Assembly: GCA_001643675.2 (NCBI GenBank)
Contig: LSRY02000011.1
Location: forward strand, 1,426,001-1,490,000
From: Monocercomonoides exilis
Taxonomy: Eukaryota; Preaxostyla; Oxymonadida; Polymastigidae
Direction of reading: 5' to 3'
DNA length: 64,000 nucleotides
Made by a program: the position numbers and the translations under genes. Below, piece after piece: positions 21,885-33,326 of this stretch (position 1 is its first letter; each line of letters starts with the position of its first letter). The notes under the pieces were generated by a model. It was not told the DNA's origin and ran no database searches. It was given only the letters and a program-made list of their open reading frames with translations.

Positions 21885-22912
21885 TGTTCCAAAAAAATGA
21901 ACATGAACAATCGAATTGATATTTTCACACAGAAACAAGATGAAATTAAAAAACATTTCCTCCCTTGAAAAAGAAAATAATAATTTGAAACATCTTTCTG
22001 AATGAGCCGGAATTCAAAGAATGCATAAAAAAGTGTTTGTTGCAAATAAAAGGTTGATTTCATTGAATTGAAATCATCAAATGAGGAATAATTCCATTCA
22101 CAAATGCATAATTTGAAAAACATAAAGAAATGTGGATGCTTTCAATTTTCAATGATTCTCAATTTGATTTGTTGTTGGGTTGTGAAAAACGCGATTTGAT
22201 AAATTCAGAATCAAAAATACAAAAAGGCAATAAATTCTTGCTGGATTGCAAAGAAATTCTGCTTTTTCAAATATCCTTTTCGAACAAACACAAATGAATT
22301 CATTTTTCAACATCGAAATTGCCAACAAATGCAAAATCAATCACATTCAATGACTATTTATCACAAAAAGGAAATCAGCCAAAACAGAAATACATTTATA
22401 AAAGCAAAAATAAGAAAAAAAGAAACGGCTCAAATCTTGATTTTCGAGAATTACAATGACTGGAAAAAAAGGGAAAAATAGTTGAATGGATAAAGACAAT
22501 GATAAAGAAAAATAGAAAAAAAAAATCAAGAAAAAAGGAAAAAAAAGGGAGAAAAAAAGGGGGAAGAAATTGAAAAAAAAAAGTAATTAAAAAATGAGAA
22601 AAACAATGAGAAAAATGCAAAATAAAGATAAAGAGAATGATAAAGAAAGACAGAAAAAAAAAAAAAATCGGAAAGGAAAATGTGCTGAAAAAGAAGAAGA
22701 AAGCAATTCATTTGTGGGTAATCGTTCAATGCAAATATTTCAACTCAAAAGCTATGTCACTCTTCATAAGAGCAAAGCTGGATAACCCTTGACACAAATC
22801 ATCTTCCTCAACAATCCCGCTTGTAAATAATAACTCATAGAAATTATGTTTCACATTTGAAATCGTGTCATTTCTCCATTTTCATTTTTTCTGTTTCTCA
22901 CATCAGTATCCT
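21885..22912. other. Intergenic, A-rich
   Basis: Long purine/A-rich stretch (22400-22680) giving Phe-rich antisense frames that are not credible genes. It is the 3' flank of the giant receptor gene. Confidence 0.5.
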
Positions 22913-25900
22913 TTATTCCTTCTTTGTTATGTTTGATTGATCTTTCACTGTCCCACAATTGCATTCACAAATGACCAAAGGCTCATCACCTGTCAGCCAT
23001 CCGCTCTCCTTCTCACCATCTTCAGACCCTCCATAATCAACAGCATCTGAAATCGTCATGATCAATGCTCCAGGAGGGAATCGCTGGATGAACTCTCTCT
23101 TCATATCCACAAGACTCATCCTTTCATTTGGCTCTCCTTGCCAACACTTGCATATCGCCTTTTTCAATGAACACTCACCCAAACTTTGAATAGTCGGCCT
23201 CTCCCCATTCACAATCTTATCTCCAGCAATCGTTGCCTCATATTCTCCAAACGGGATCTGGAGCGTCAGGCACTCACACAGCATCATCCCAATCGAGAAT
23301 GCCGCCGACTCCTTTGTTGCTTCCATCTTCTTGTTCATCTGCAGCTCAGGCGCCTTCCACCTCAAACACTCTTTTTTGAAACTATCTTCTTCCTCAAATG
23401 CTGATGAGGGCAGGGAGTCGCTTTCATCATCATCACTGGCAGATGTTACAACTGTTGATGAAGAAATAGATGAGGAATCAGAGTCATCTGAAGAACAGTC
23501 CGAGTGCAAGGCAATGCAGATGACCATATGTTCCGAGAACAGCACAATGTGTGGGCTCAGATTAGCCAGCGAAAGCAATTCTTTTTCTTCATCAAATGAG
23601 TGGAGTGCTCCATTCGCCACCCAGAACAGGATTTGGGCAGCTGTCATTTCTCTCTCCTGGAGAGTGCCTATTGCCATCTCTTTTTTCTCATTTCTTCCGT
23701 GCAGCAGCATGAACAGAGAATCCCTCAGATCCACAATCAGCTTCTCATGAGGAGATGAACAGGCCATGGCATCCACCAGATTGGACATGGACGAGGTGGT
23801 TGGGCACAGATCCTCCCCGCGAACAAAAGTTGAATCTGAGTCTGTTGTTGAAGTGGATGTGACCGATGGAGATGGTGTTCTCTTTCTCGTCTCCTCCTCT
23901 TCATCCACTTTCTCCAGCACCCATTGAGGAATCTTGTCTGAATCTCTTCCCAGGATGTATTCAGTGGAACCACTTTCAGAAAGAAGGTGCTCTGATGATT
24001 CGGAATGTTCCATATTCGTCTCATATATTCTCTTCTTCATCCTCTCTTCATTCTTCTTCTCTGCTTCTCTCTCTGCTCTTCTCCACTGCTCCTCAGGCGA
24101 CATCTCCATCGTCACCATCTCAATCAGCTTCGGATCCTTCTTCACTGTGTCATTCACAATCACTTCCAGCTCTTCAGTCCTTCTCTTTTGCTTTCTCCAC
24201 CTAATAGTCACAGCAACAATTATCAACAACAAGATGATAAATACAATGCAAGAAACGACAATTATAATCCACAATGAATTGACTCCTTTTCCGCTTTCAA
24301 CAGATTTTTCATCTCCAATTGATTTGGGCTCGCTTCTATTCTTCAATATGAACGATTCTGTTTTTGATGGAAACGATGGATTTCCAAACAAAACATGCAC
24401 GCTCACCTCAATTTCGTCTCCGCAACTGCTGATGAGATCTTTTGCAACACTCCCTTCAACTTCTCTTTCTGACAAGAATCCACTTGAATCAAAATCATGT
24501 TTTTCAATCTCCTTCTCATCTCCCTTTCTCTTCACAACTGAGAATGACATATTGCATGGAACAAGAAGCATCCCTTTGAATGTCAACTTCATTCTTTCTG
24601 TCTCTTCAATTGCTTCCACACTCTCCAACACAGGAATGAAGAATGATGAATCCCTTTCTGAAACAATCCCTTCAAAACTGCACCCTTCATTCAACATCCA
24701 AAGTGAAGTGTTTCTTTCCCATCCATCTCCTCCTTTCAAACTCATCACATTCAATGTTCCTGAATCTGAACAGATCACATTCCTTCTCAATGATGGATAT
24801 CCTTCAATTGAGGGATTATTGTCAATGAACTCTCCTTTTTCAATATTTAAATTGCCTCCTCTCATTGTTATTCCACCTTCTGATGAATTCGATAATGTCG
24901 AATCTTTCATCATCACTGAACTCTTCACAACATCCACAAGAGATCCTTCCCATCTGCACATCTCTTCTTCTGTATTTGAATTCTTTTCATTTCTTTCCTT
25001 TGAACTCCCATCAAAAATGCAACTGTCCATTTTCACATCTGTGCAATCCTCCACTTTCATCAATTTTCCTTTTGCTTTGTTTGAACTGATTCCATATGTT
25101 GTGCAATTTGTCAATTGCACCGTCTTTTTCATTTCCAAGCAAGATATCAATGATTCTTCATTTCCCTCAACTGTGATATTTTCTGAATGAAACTTTTCCA
25201 TGTTTAATTGCCCACATTCAATAATTTCAACAAGCGAGTGAGAAACTGTTGAATTACAAATCATTAACGAATCAATTGATGATGAAAGTGGAGATGAAAG
25301 AGATAATGCAGATTTTTGAAGAATAAGATCTGAAATTGTGCATCCATCAAGTTGCAATTCTCCATTTTCAATATTTATAAGATGAAATGGAATGCTTGCA
25401 AGTTCTGCATTTCCTTCTTCTATTAATCGTTTTGTAGTGAATGAGCAATTCACAATTTCAAGAATTCCTCCCTCTGGTGATATCAGCGATTTATGTAAAG
25501 AGATGAAATTCGAATCAAATACAAAGTTCACCCTCATCAATGAGACTGTTCCAGTTGTTATCACCAATGCCCCTCTTGCTCTTGAAATTCCTGATTTCAC
25601 TTCAACTTCACACATCTCTCTGCTCTTCGAACTCAGGCTCATCTCATCCAGATTCATTTCTCCACCTATCATACTCTCTTCAATAACAATCATCACACTC
25701 ATGAAATCTGAAGTCAGATGCGTCAGGCCATAATCAATTGAATCACATGGAAGTATGTTTGTTCCACATTGCCTCTCATCCGATCCATTCACACTGCTCA
25801 CGATGATTGTGTCGCTCTGATGAATCGTCACGAATTCAATCAGATTTGTGTCGTCCTTATATTCACAGTCATCTCTTCCATATATCGCATTAATTCGTGA

Positions 25901-28900
25901 ATAATGATTCTCTCGAAGATCAAATTGGAATTGCCTTTCATTGATCTGAGATGTAATGTTGAAGCATTCAATGAAAATATCATTCCCCACTTTAGCTGTG
26001 TTCGCATTGAACTTCATTCCCACAAATGTGAAATTGAGAAACCCTCTTTCCTCTGTTGCCAAATATACTCCTCCTCCTTTCCCTGAACTAAGGCTGCAAC
26101 TGCAATGACTGATTTCGGACTTAATCATCTTCATTGATCCAGATGCACCTAACGTGAAGAATATTGCCCCTCCTTTTTCACTTGATTCTGCTTTGTCTTC
26201 TGTGATGTTGCTCGAATTCACAACCAAACAAATCTTATTCTCACTCTTTGACTCCAAAATGCTTGCTCCATTGTCACTTCTCTTCACTCCTGAAAATGAC
26301 GAATTATCAATGTCGAGACTCATTTCCTTACCCACTTCATTTATCTTCAATCCTGGTTCAGATTCCTTGATTGATAAAATACATCCTCCACTTTCATTCA
26401 ATGATTCCACTCGAACATTCACCAAATGGCAAATAATTCCAGAATCATGAATGACAAAAATACTGTTTCCAACATTGCACGATTCCATCGACAAATCATT
26501 CACTTCCACACTTCCTCCAATCACATCCACAAATACACTATCAAATCCATTATTCACTTCTGCTTCTGAATGGAATGAACATTCACTTATCATCAATTCT
26601 CCATTTTTGTTTGAAATAATTGTTTTGGCTGAGTCGTCAAATCCAGATGTCAGTTGCAGTTGGATATTTGTCAATTCAAAATGATCATCATTTTCTATAA
26701 AATATTCCAATTGATTTCCAACTGCCTTTTCAAATTTCAATATCGCTTTCACATTCTCTTCTCCCATCGATGAAGATTTTTTGATCTGATAATTGGATAG
26801 GTCATATGAATCTCGAATATCAGTTGATCCTTCAATTTGAATTGTTTTATTTCCTTCTCCGTCTTTCATGTTTTCCATCCCTTTCCACATTGTAAAACAA
26901 GGCTCTTCCTCGCTTCCACAACGTGCAACATCAAATCCTTCTGTTGAGATAAATATCTCAATTGAGCTGTATGGAATCAGAAACATGAATAAATCTTTGT
27001 TTGAATGAAAGTCATCACTCCCTACAAACAAATTGTTATCATCTTTCATTGATGTGCAATCAAACTTGAATGACTCATTTGTCACAGTTGAATTAAAATC
27101 CTTACCCAAAATGAATGCATTCTTTCCAATGGCTGCATTATTATTCTCAAAAATTACACCAGCATCAAAAAGAAATGGCTTCTCATTCAAACAATTTTGG
27201 CAATCCAAATACAAGAATCCTCCTTTTCCATTGCTTGATGAAAGCGAACAAGATGAAGCATTTGTTGATTTCATCACCAATTCTTCATTCCCTTGCAATG
27301 TCACTTTTGCAACGCCTCCTTCTTCACCACTGCCCTTGTTCACAATGTTTGAAAAGTTGTTGCTCTCAAATACAACAGAAGAAGCCATCACTAATGGTGA
27401 TTTGACAAATGAAGATCCTTTAAAACTGCATCCTTTCAATGTGCAACTTCCAGATGTTGTGCATATCAACGAGTATTGAATGGCCGTTGATGATTGAATT
27501 TCAAATAAACAGGCTTCAAGTTGAAGATTTCCTCTCGATGATATCAAAGAATTCATATTTGGCTCAAATTGACTTGGGATCTGCAACTTCAAAGATAGCA
27601 AGTCGAGTGAGACAGTTGATGAAATAACAGATGAAGTTGTTGCAGAATCTCCATTGATAGTCCCTTCAAAATGAATTGGCCTGTGTTTAATGGCATCCGC
27701 CTCATTCACACGCCCATCAATCACAAGTGCATCTTGAAACGAAAAAATATTTTCAATTGTCCCTTCATCTTTCACTTTAACTTTCCTTTCTCCTTCTGTT
27801 CCACTTCTGTCAATGCGGTCAATTCCACTTTTCATCGATTGACATGGGAATATTTCGCTTCCACATCCCAATGTGTCATGCCCACCAGTCGATACAGACA
27901 CCTCCATCCACTTCAAAGAAACAAGAAACACTCGAAGATCCATTTCCACATATTTCATATCTTCCCCGACAAATGCATTCCCATCCTCCTTGTAATCAGA
28001 ACAATCAAATGCAAAACGCTCCGTGTTAACAGTGTTCACCAGATTCTCACTCATCACAAATATGTTCTTCCCAACAGTTGCCCTGCACTCCGAAAATGAT
28101 ATCGATGAGAGCTGAAACCCTCCTTCATTCAAACTGCAATCCAGATATATCCCTCCACCTCTTCCTCCGAAACTTGCATCCTCGCTCACACAACAGCTGG
28201 ATAAAGTGGAATCACACACTGAAAACGTATTGGCAGAGGTAGATGAGGTGAATGAGATGCACCCACCATTGGTGGCAGTCTGTTGGTTTTGTGGAGCTGA
28301 GTTGATGCTGTTCATTGTGCAGTTGGAGAGGGAGAGGGAGAGGGCAGGGGAGGTGGAAGAGGAGAGGACACAGCTGGCGGGGGAGGCTGTGGAGGTGATG
28401 TCGGTGATGTTGGAGGAGTTGAGGGTGAGTGGAGCAGTGAGGGAGGTGAGGTGGAAGATGCTTTGGCTGCTGAGGGGGAGACTGGTGATTGCTGTGTGGT
28501 TGAGGGCGAGGGAGCCAGCAGTGAGGAAGAAGAGGGGTGTGGTGATTGGTGATGAAGATGAGGTTGTTCCAGTGATGGTGATTGTGTTGAGGTTGAGGGA
28601 AGGGGAGTTATCGGAAAGGTGGAAGAGGATGGGGGTGATGGGATTTGAGGAGTTGTGGACGATGGCGAGGGCAGAGACTGTGAGGGAGCCCTGGGTTTGT
28701 TGGAAGAGGGCAGAAGAGGCAGATGGATCTGGCGAAGGAGTTGTTGATAATGATGACAAGGATGAAAATGATGAAAATGATGATGTTGATTGTGATGACT
28801 GTGAATATGAGATTGGTGGTTGGGGAATGCCGCTGGAGGCGATAGTGGTGGCATCTGTGCCATTTCCTATGATTTTTGTATTAAAAGCAAGGAAGATAAG

Positions 28901-30979
28901 TGCCTGGATGGGAGCAAAGGTGGATTTGAGAAGGATGAGGGAGGCATCTCGGAGGAGGGCGAAGCCACTGAGGGTATATTCGATGGTGGCACATGGGCTT
29001 TGATGTGTTTTGCCACATGCATCAATGTCTGATCCTCCATTTGCAACGATTTTATTTCGGGCAATGAGAGGGAGCCAACTGTTGAATGTTTCGTTATCTG
29101 CAGTTCCACAATTCCAAACTCTTTTTGATAGGGTTGTTGATCTGCAATTCTCGAATGGAGATTGTGTGATGATGTTTCCACTGAAGTACACATCATTCCC
29201 CTTGCCATTAGAAGCGATGTTGTCATCGAAGAAACAGAAAGTGATGTATTTCATTCCATTCATCCAGTTATATGTTGAATAAAGATTAATGGCAGCACCT
29301 CCATAATGTGTTGAGGCAGTCAATATGTTGTTTACGAATTGGCAATCATTGATTAAAAACTTGTTTGGCTTGTAACTTGGAGGATTATAAAACGTTAGAG
29401 AACCAGCAGCATCACCACCGGAATTTGAGATGCACTTGCATTTAGAAAACAAGAATTGGCAAGTTAAATTCATGTAATAGATGGCAAAAAACCAACCAGT
29501 TCCGTATGAGTCTGTAATCGAACAACTTTCGACTTTGTTTTCAGTGAACGAATAATCAGAATTAGTTTGATTGCAATAGACATAAGCAGCTCCTCCATTA
29601 GCAGCTGAACAGCTTGTGAAATTGGATTTTGTGATGTTTAACTTTAACGAAAGATTACAATATAACGCTCCACCATGATCGCTGGTTGAACAATTGCTGA
29701 ATGAGCAAGAAGCGATTGTGAGATTTGCATTTGCACAATAAACACAAAGCGCACCACCAGATGAAGAGCCACCATTAGAATCATTCCATTCGCACCATTC
29801 AAAGAGATAGCTATTCAAATCAGTAAAGGACAATCGACTTAATTTCTCTCTGTGAGTTTCATTTCCAATATGAACCACAGGAGCATTTGATGAAGAACGT
29901 GTTTGGTGGAGAAAAGAGGTGTTGAAGGCAGAGAGAGAAGTGGAGGGGCTGTTGATGTTGGGGAGGATGGCACCATCGATGGGGTTGTGGGTGCGGATGA
30001 AGATGGTTGAGTGGATGGAGAGGGATGAGTGAAAAGAGAAGGAGGGGATTGTATTGGTGTTGATGTTGGTGGAAGAGAGAGAAGAGGAAGAGGTGGTTGA
30101 GATGAATGAATTGAGTGAGTGGGAGGAAAGGGATGGGAGAGATGAATGGGATTGGGGAGATGAGATGTTGGAGAAGAGGGAGTTTGAGAGATGGAGATGG
30201 AGGTGGATTTGGAGGTGGGGATGGGATTGGTCATGGTTATGGAGAGGGGAAGGGGAAGGGAAAGGGGAAAGGGAAGGGGAAGGTGAAGGGGAAGAAAAGG
30301 AAGAGGAAGAGGATGAGGGTGAGGAAGATGAAGGAGAAGAGGAAAGGGATGGAGAAGGAGAAGGGGATGGGGAAGAGAGGGAAGAAGAAGAGAAAAGGAA
30401 AGGCTGGATGAGGGGGATGAAGGAGGAGAAAGAGGAGCGGGAGATGGAGAAGGAGGTTTGGATTGGGGAGTGGGCGTCTGGGAGGAGATTGTTTGGGGTG
30501 GAGAAGAGGGGGAAGTAGAGGATGGCTGGTTGGTGGGTGGTGAAGGAGAAGTTTGTGAGGGCGATGGAGGAATGGGCAGAGACGAAAAGTGGATTGTTTG
30601 TTGCTGGATGGATTTGACAAGTGGAGGAGCAGATGGAGGCAGCGGAGTGGTGTTGGGCAGTGAGGAGTGGACAACCGGTGAGGGGGATGATGTTGAGATG
30701 TGTCACACACAAGGAGGTGTTGATGATATTTAGACTTGATTGAGTACTGCAAATGCATTTGTCAACTGCATTTTCATTTTTTGCTGCATAAATGCCATTT
30801 TTATTGTAATATTTGTTGCTGTGTGTTTCAATACTTATCGTGCTTTTTGGCATCTCCCAATTCATTTCTTGTTGATTTTGTTTTTCAGCAATGCCTCTGC
30901 CATTGCAGCAATTTGCAACAACTAACACCAGAGCAACAATATTGAATTCAACTTTTGCGCTGGTTGAGAACCTCGCCAT
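22913..30979 (-). CDS. Giant receptor: signal peptide, right-handed beta-helix ectodomain, TM segment, cytoplasmic pseudokinase
   Basis: 2688 residues in one exon. I place the start at 30979 because it yields a signal-peptide-like MARFSTSAKVEFNIVALVLV; the frame stays open up to 31087. Residues about 100-360 are Ser/Pro-rich. About 360-2200 are repeated beta-helix-type segments (CSFSNCSTSDHGGALYC, GKGGFLYLDC, NLQLEACLFEI-like strands) interrupted by a recurring domain with a CG...PC core (DACGK..QSPCAT, GCGSEIFPCQS, RCGSEEEPCFT, QCGTNILPCDS). One TM segment (SLWIIIVVSCIVFIILLL, about 2235-2260) precedes a basic stop-transfer and a cytoplasmic tail. The last 280 residues keep kinase C-lobe marks (LRWKAPEL, FSIGMMLCECL, IPFGEYEA), but the catalytic loop reads LANLSPHIVLF (Asp replaced by Asn) and DFG is unrecognisable, so it is a pseudokinase. 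Probably a cell-surface, carbohydrate-binding or adhesive receptor; ligand unknown. Confidence 0.85.
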   Translation of the reverse strand: MARFSTSAKVEFNIVALVLVVANCCNGRGIAEKQNQQEMNWEMPKSTISIETHSNKYYNKNGIYAAKNENAVDKCICSTQSSLNIINTSLCVTHLNIIPLTGCPLLTAQHHSAASICSSTCQIHPATNNPLFVSAHSSIALTNFSFTTHQPAILYFPLFSTPNNLLPDAHSPIQTSFSISRSSFSSFIPLIQPFLFSSSSLSSPSPSPSPSLSSSPSSSSPSSSSSSFSSPSPSPSLSPFPSPSPLHNHDQSHPHLQIHLHLHLSNSLFSNISSPQSHSSLPSLSSHSLNSFISTTSSSSLSSTNINTNTIPSFSFHSSLSIHSTIFIRTHNPIDGAILPNINSPSTSLSAFNTSFLHQTRSSSNAPVVHIGNETHREKLSRLSFTDLNSYLFEWCEWNDSNGGSSSGGALCVYCANANLTIASCSFSNCSTSDHGGALYCNLSLKLNITKSNFTSCSAANGGAAYVYCNQTNSDYSFTENKVESCSITDSYGTGWFFAIYYMNLTCQFLFSKCKCISNSGGDAAGSLTFYNPPSYKPNKFLINDCQFVNNILTASTHYGGAAINLYSTYNWMNGMKYITFCFFDDNIASNGKGNDVYFSGNIITQSPFENCRSTTLSKRVWNCGTADNETFNSWLPLIARNKIVANGGSDIDACGKTHQSPCATIEYTLSGFALLRDASLILLKSTFAPIQALIFLAFNTKIIGNGTDATTIASSGIPQPPISYSQSSQSTSSFSSFSSLSSLSTTPSPDPSASSALFQQTQGSLTVSALAIVHNSSNPITPILFHLSDNSPSLNLNTITITGTTSSSSPITTPLFFLTAGSLALNHTAITSLPLSSQSIFHLTSLTAPLTLNSSNITDITSTASPASCVLSSSTSPALSLSLSNCTMNSINSAPQNQQTATNGGCISFTSSTSANTFSVCDSTLSSCCVSEDASFGGRGGGIYLDCSLNEGGFQLSSISFSECRATVGKNIFVMSENLVNTVNTERFAFDCSDYKEDGNAFVGEDMKYVEMDLRVFLVSLKWMEVSVSTGGHDTLGCGSEIFPCQSMKSGIDRIDRSGTEGERKVKVKDEGTIENIFSFQDALVIDGRVNEADAIKHRPIHFEGTINGDSATTSSVISSTVSLDLLSLKLQIPSQFEPNMNSLISSRGNLQLEACLFEIQSSTAIQYSLICTTSGSCTLKGCSFKGSSFVKSPLVMASSVVFESNNFSNIVNKGSGEEGGVAKVTLQGNEELVMKSTNASSCSLSSSNGKGGFLYLDCQNCLNEKPFLFDAGVIFENNNAAIGKNAFILGKDFNSTVTNESFKFDCTSMKDDNNLFVGSDDFHSNKDLFMFLIPYSSIEIFISTEGFDVARCGSEEEPCFTMWKGMENMKDGEGNKTIQIEGSTDIRDSYDLSNYQIKKSSSMGEENVKAILKFEKAVGNQLEYFIENDDHFELTNIQLQLTSGFDDSAKTIISNKNGELMISECSFHSEAEVNNGFDSVFVDVIGGSVEVNDLSMESCNVGNSIFVIHDSGIICHLVNVRVESLNESGGCILSIKESEPGLKINEVGKEMSLDIDNSSFSGVKRSDNGASILESKSENKICLVVNSSNITEDKAESSEKGGAIFFTLGASGSMKMIKSEISHCSCSLSSGKGGGVYLATEERGFLNFTFVGMKFNANTAKVGNDIFIECFNITSQINERQFQFDLRENHYSRINAIYGRDDCEYKDDTNLIEFVTIHQSDTIIVSSVNGSDERQCGTNILPCDSIDYGLTHLTSDFMSVMIVIEESMIGGEMNLDEMSLSSKSREMCEVEVKSGISRARGALVITTGTVSLMRVNFVFDSNFISLHKSLISPEGGILEIVNCSFTTKRLIEEGNAELASIPFHLINIENGELQLDGCTISDLILQKSALSLSSPLSSSIDSLMICNSTVSHSLVEIIECGQLNMEKFHSENITVEGNEESLISCLEMKKTVQLTNCTTYGISSNKAKGKLMKVEDCTDVKMDSCIFDGSSKERNEKNSNTEEEMCRWEGSLVDVVKSSVMMKDSTLSNSSEGGITMRGGNLNIEKGEFIDNNPSIEGYPSLRRNVICSDSGTLNVMSLKGGDGWERNTSLWMLNEGCSFEGIVSERDSSFFIPVLESVEAIEETERMKLTFKGMLLVPCNMSFSVVKRKGDEKEIEKHDFDSSGFLSEREVEGSVAKDLISSCGDEIEVSVHVLFGNPSFPSKTESFILKNRSEPKSIGDEKSVESGKGVNSLWIIIVVSCIVFIILLLIIVAVTIRWRKQKRRTEELEVIVNDTVKKDPKLIEMVTMEMSPEEQWRRAEREAEKKNEERMKKRIYETNMEHSESSEHLLSESGSTEYILGRDSDKIPQWVLEKVDEEEETRKRTPSPSVTSTSTTDSDSTFVRGEDLCPTTSSMSNLVDAMACSSPHEKLIVDLRDSLFMLLHGRNEKKEMAIGTLQEREMTAAQILFWVANGALHSFDEEKELLSLANLSPHIVLFSEHMVICIALHSDCSSDDSDSSSISSSTVVTSASDDDESDSLPSSAFEEEDSFKKECLRWKAPELQMNKKMEATKESAAFSIGMMLCECLTLQIPFGEYEATIAGDKIVNGERPTIQSLGECSLKKAICKCWQGEPNERMSLVDMKREFIQRFPPGALIMTISDAVDYGGSEDGEKESGWLTGDEPLVICECNCGTVKDQSNITKKE

Positions 30980-31821
30980 GTAAGAAGATGAAAGAAAAAA
31001 CTGAAAATAAAAATTCTTGCACCCAATATATTTGCCAGATTCATAAAAAATATTTTTGTTGAACACGTTTAAAGAAGAATTTTTCATATTCTTTAAAATG
31101 AAAATTATTTATTGCAACTTCATGTTTCAAATATTTGTTTGTATTTGTTTTTGCTTTGTTTTTGAAAATCATGTTTAACTTTGAAAAATATTTGTTGAAA
31201 TTTCTTTTCAAAAAACATTTATTTTTGAGTATCGAAATACCAATAATTTTTAAAAAGCTATTAAATCAATTGACAGATTGAAACTTTTCATTGTTAAAGG
31301 TGAATGAATCGCTCTCCAAAGAAATTTCTTTTTAGACAAACGAAATGTTTCATGTGATTGTTTTTTGATAAGCAATAGGGGATAATTATAATTATAATTT
31401 TAATTATTGTTTTGTTTTGCGTGTTATATATATAGATATATATTTTAGAATTATGTTCCACTCAATTATTTCTCATATTTTTTTTTTTATTTGTTTTTAT
31501 TTTCTTTTTAATCGTGCGTGGGAATGAAAGACTTAATATAATTTGATGGAGAAAAAAATTGGAACAAATCGTTGAATTTTTCAAAAGAGAAAAAATATTG
31601 CTCCATTAAAGCAAAGCAAAATTTCATCACTCCATTAATACACAAAAGAAACACATAAAACAACTCTTTCCATGTATTATATTCATAATTTCAAAGAGCC
31701 TTAACGAAAATGGTTCAGCCTTTTCGACAAAAAATACAAACAAATTGGGTTTCGGGTCTTCAAACTTTGCATAGTAATCATTTCGCATTTGAAGCGCTTT
31801 CTCAACTGTCTCATTATCACT
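30980..31821. other. Intergenic 5' flank of the receptor gene
   Basis: AT-rich; frame open from 31087 but without conserved content. ATTATAATTATAATT-type repeats occur at 31383-31410. No gene seen. Confidence 0.5.
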
Positions 31822-33326
31822 TCATGATTCTTTTTTTGTCCTTTTTGAGTTCCGCACTTCTCCGTTTGGTTCCCTTTCATCTATTTCAGAGAACTCATCA
31901 AATGCGACAACTTCCTCGTCCTCTGCAAACTTTCTCATTTTAAGTTTCGCTCTCAGCCACATTTGCTTCCGAACACCAAAGTTATATTTGTTTTCACCCT
32001 CTTCGTGCATTCACGCAAATCTCAACTCTAAATTCCCGCGTTTTCTTCCATAAAAAGTCAAAAAAATCTTAAAAGCATCAAATGGAACAATTAAAGAACA
32101 ATGCAAAAGCCAAAATGCAGCTTGATTGAACCATCCAGCTTCAGCGGGACAAGAATCAAAAATGGAAGCACAATCACACTAGCGCCTGCCAGTCCAACTA
32201 AAATAAGCGCTTTGTCAGTGTGTGTCTATGCTTCTCCAAATTTTCTATCACAACAGAACATGACAAAGAAGCGAGCACAGATGATCAAAATACTCAAAAT
32301 TGGCAGCATAAATATGTCGTGCCATTCATGTGATGTCAAACTCACTAAAACTCGATAAATGTGTGCTGTTTAACATCATGCAATGCATTTTGCGAGAAAA
32401 AAAAAGAAAAAGAAAAGAAAAGATTAATTATTGGTCATATGGAATTCATCAGTCAGATCAAACCGTCTGTTTTCAGTGAAGCAATCACGAAAAACATCAG
32501 CATAACACCAGCTGAAATGACATCCAACAGCAACTCCGTGTATTTGAAAATGAAGCTGCCTGTTCATATTCACTCACCAATATTGCAACAAATATCAAAG
32601 CAGTAAGTCAAAAAATACGGCCATATGAACAGAAATATTGGAATGTGCTTCCAAAAATAATCGAAATACACCACAGTCAATTGAATCACTCCATTGACAA
32701 TGCTCCACAATTTGTTTGAATATTCGCACTTTTTCACACACGAAATGAAATAATCAACAAAACAATACGATCCAATCAGAAGCATTGAAAATGTCAAAGT
32801 GTCTGCAAATGACTTTTTGGCAGCTTCTCCGTTCACTCTCACTCGAAAAGCAATTTTAATGTTCCTCAAGAAAATGAGCAATTCAAGCACTAACAAAAAT
32901 ATACAGCCATGAATCGCAAAATTGAACAAATCGATGTTTTTTTTAAGTCGTTTTTTTCAGCTTTTTCTAATTTTCCCCAGAAATCCGTGGAAAACCTTGC
33001 ATGGACGCCAGCTCTTTGGATATTCTTAATGCAACAGAGAACTTTCACACAAAACTCATAAATTAAAGTTAAATAACCAGTCAAAGAAAAAAAAGTGCTC
33101 AAATTATTCATCACGCAAACTGTAATGTGTCTTTCCATCCATTTGCGCTCACCCTGTATTTGTAGCTCTCTTCCCAGTCTTCTTCAGAATTTGGCAGAAA
33201 TTTGGTAATGCCCTGAAATGCATTTTCTGGTAGAAGGCAAATTTTGTTCATGAAGGGAATTATCGCTCTGCACTTTATTCTCACACGTCTGTTCAACCAG
33301 TGGGAAGAGGAAATGCGAAGCGTCAA
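31822..33326 (-). pseudogene. Multi-pass membrane protein gene, probably decayed (or with unusual introns)
   Basis: Hydrophobic segments follow one another on the minus strand: TGYLTLIYEFCVKVL (33100-33030), NFAIHGCIFLLVLELLIFL, SFADTLTFSMLLIGSYCFV, FDYFWKHIPIFLFIWPYFL (32929-32580), FIFKYTELLLDVISAGVML (32555-32464), then, after an in-phase GTTTGA...AAACAG intron (32463-32366), WHDIFMLPILSILIICARF, and later FNQAAFWLLHCSLIVPFD. An acidic/basic tail runs to 31822. This suggests roughly seven TM helices, but I cannot name the family. Problems: a frame break in an A8 run near 32945, two TGA codons within 32560-32577, a frame change near 32135-32175 (a 41-nt intron could explain it), and a TGA at 32011-32013 before the coding-looking tail. 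The 5' end near 33326 is unresolved. Confidence 0.5.

Noticed and set aside
22396-22729. Phe-rich minus-strand frames
   Set aside because: Direct consequence of A-rich DNA; no protein-like composition.
28206-30518. Plus-strand Glu/Gly-rich frames of up to 265 codons
   Set aside because: Antisense of the Ser/Pro-rich part of the giant receptor gene.
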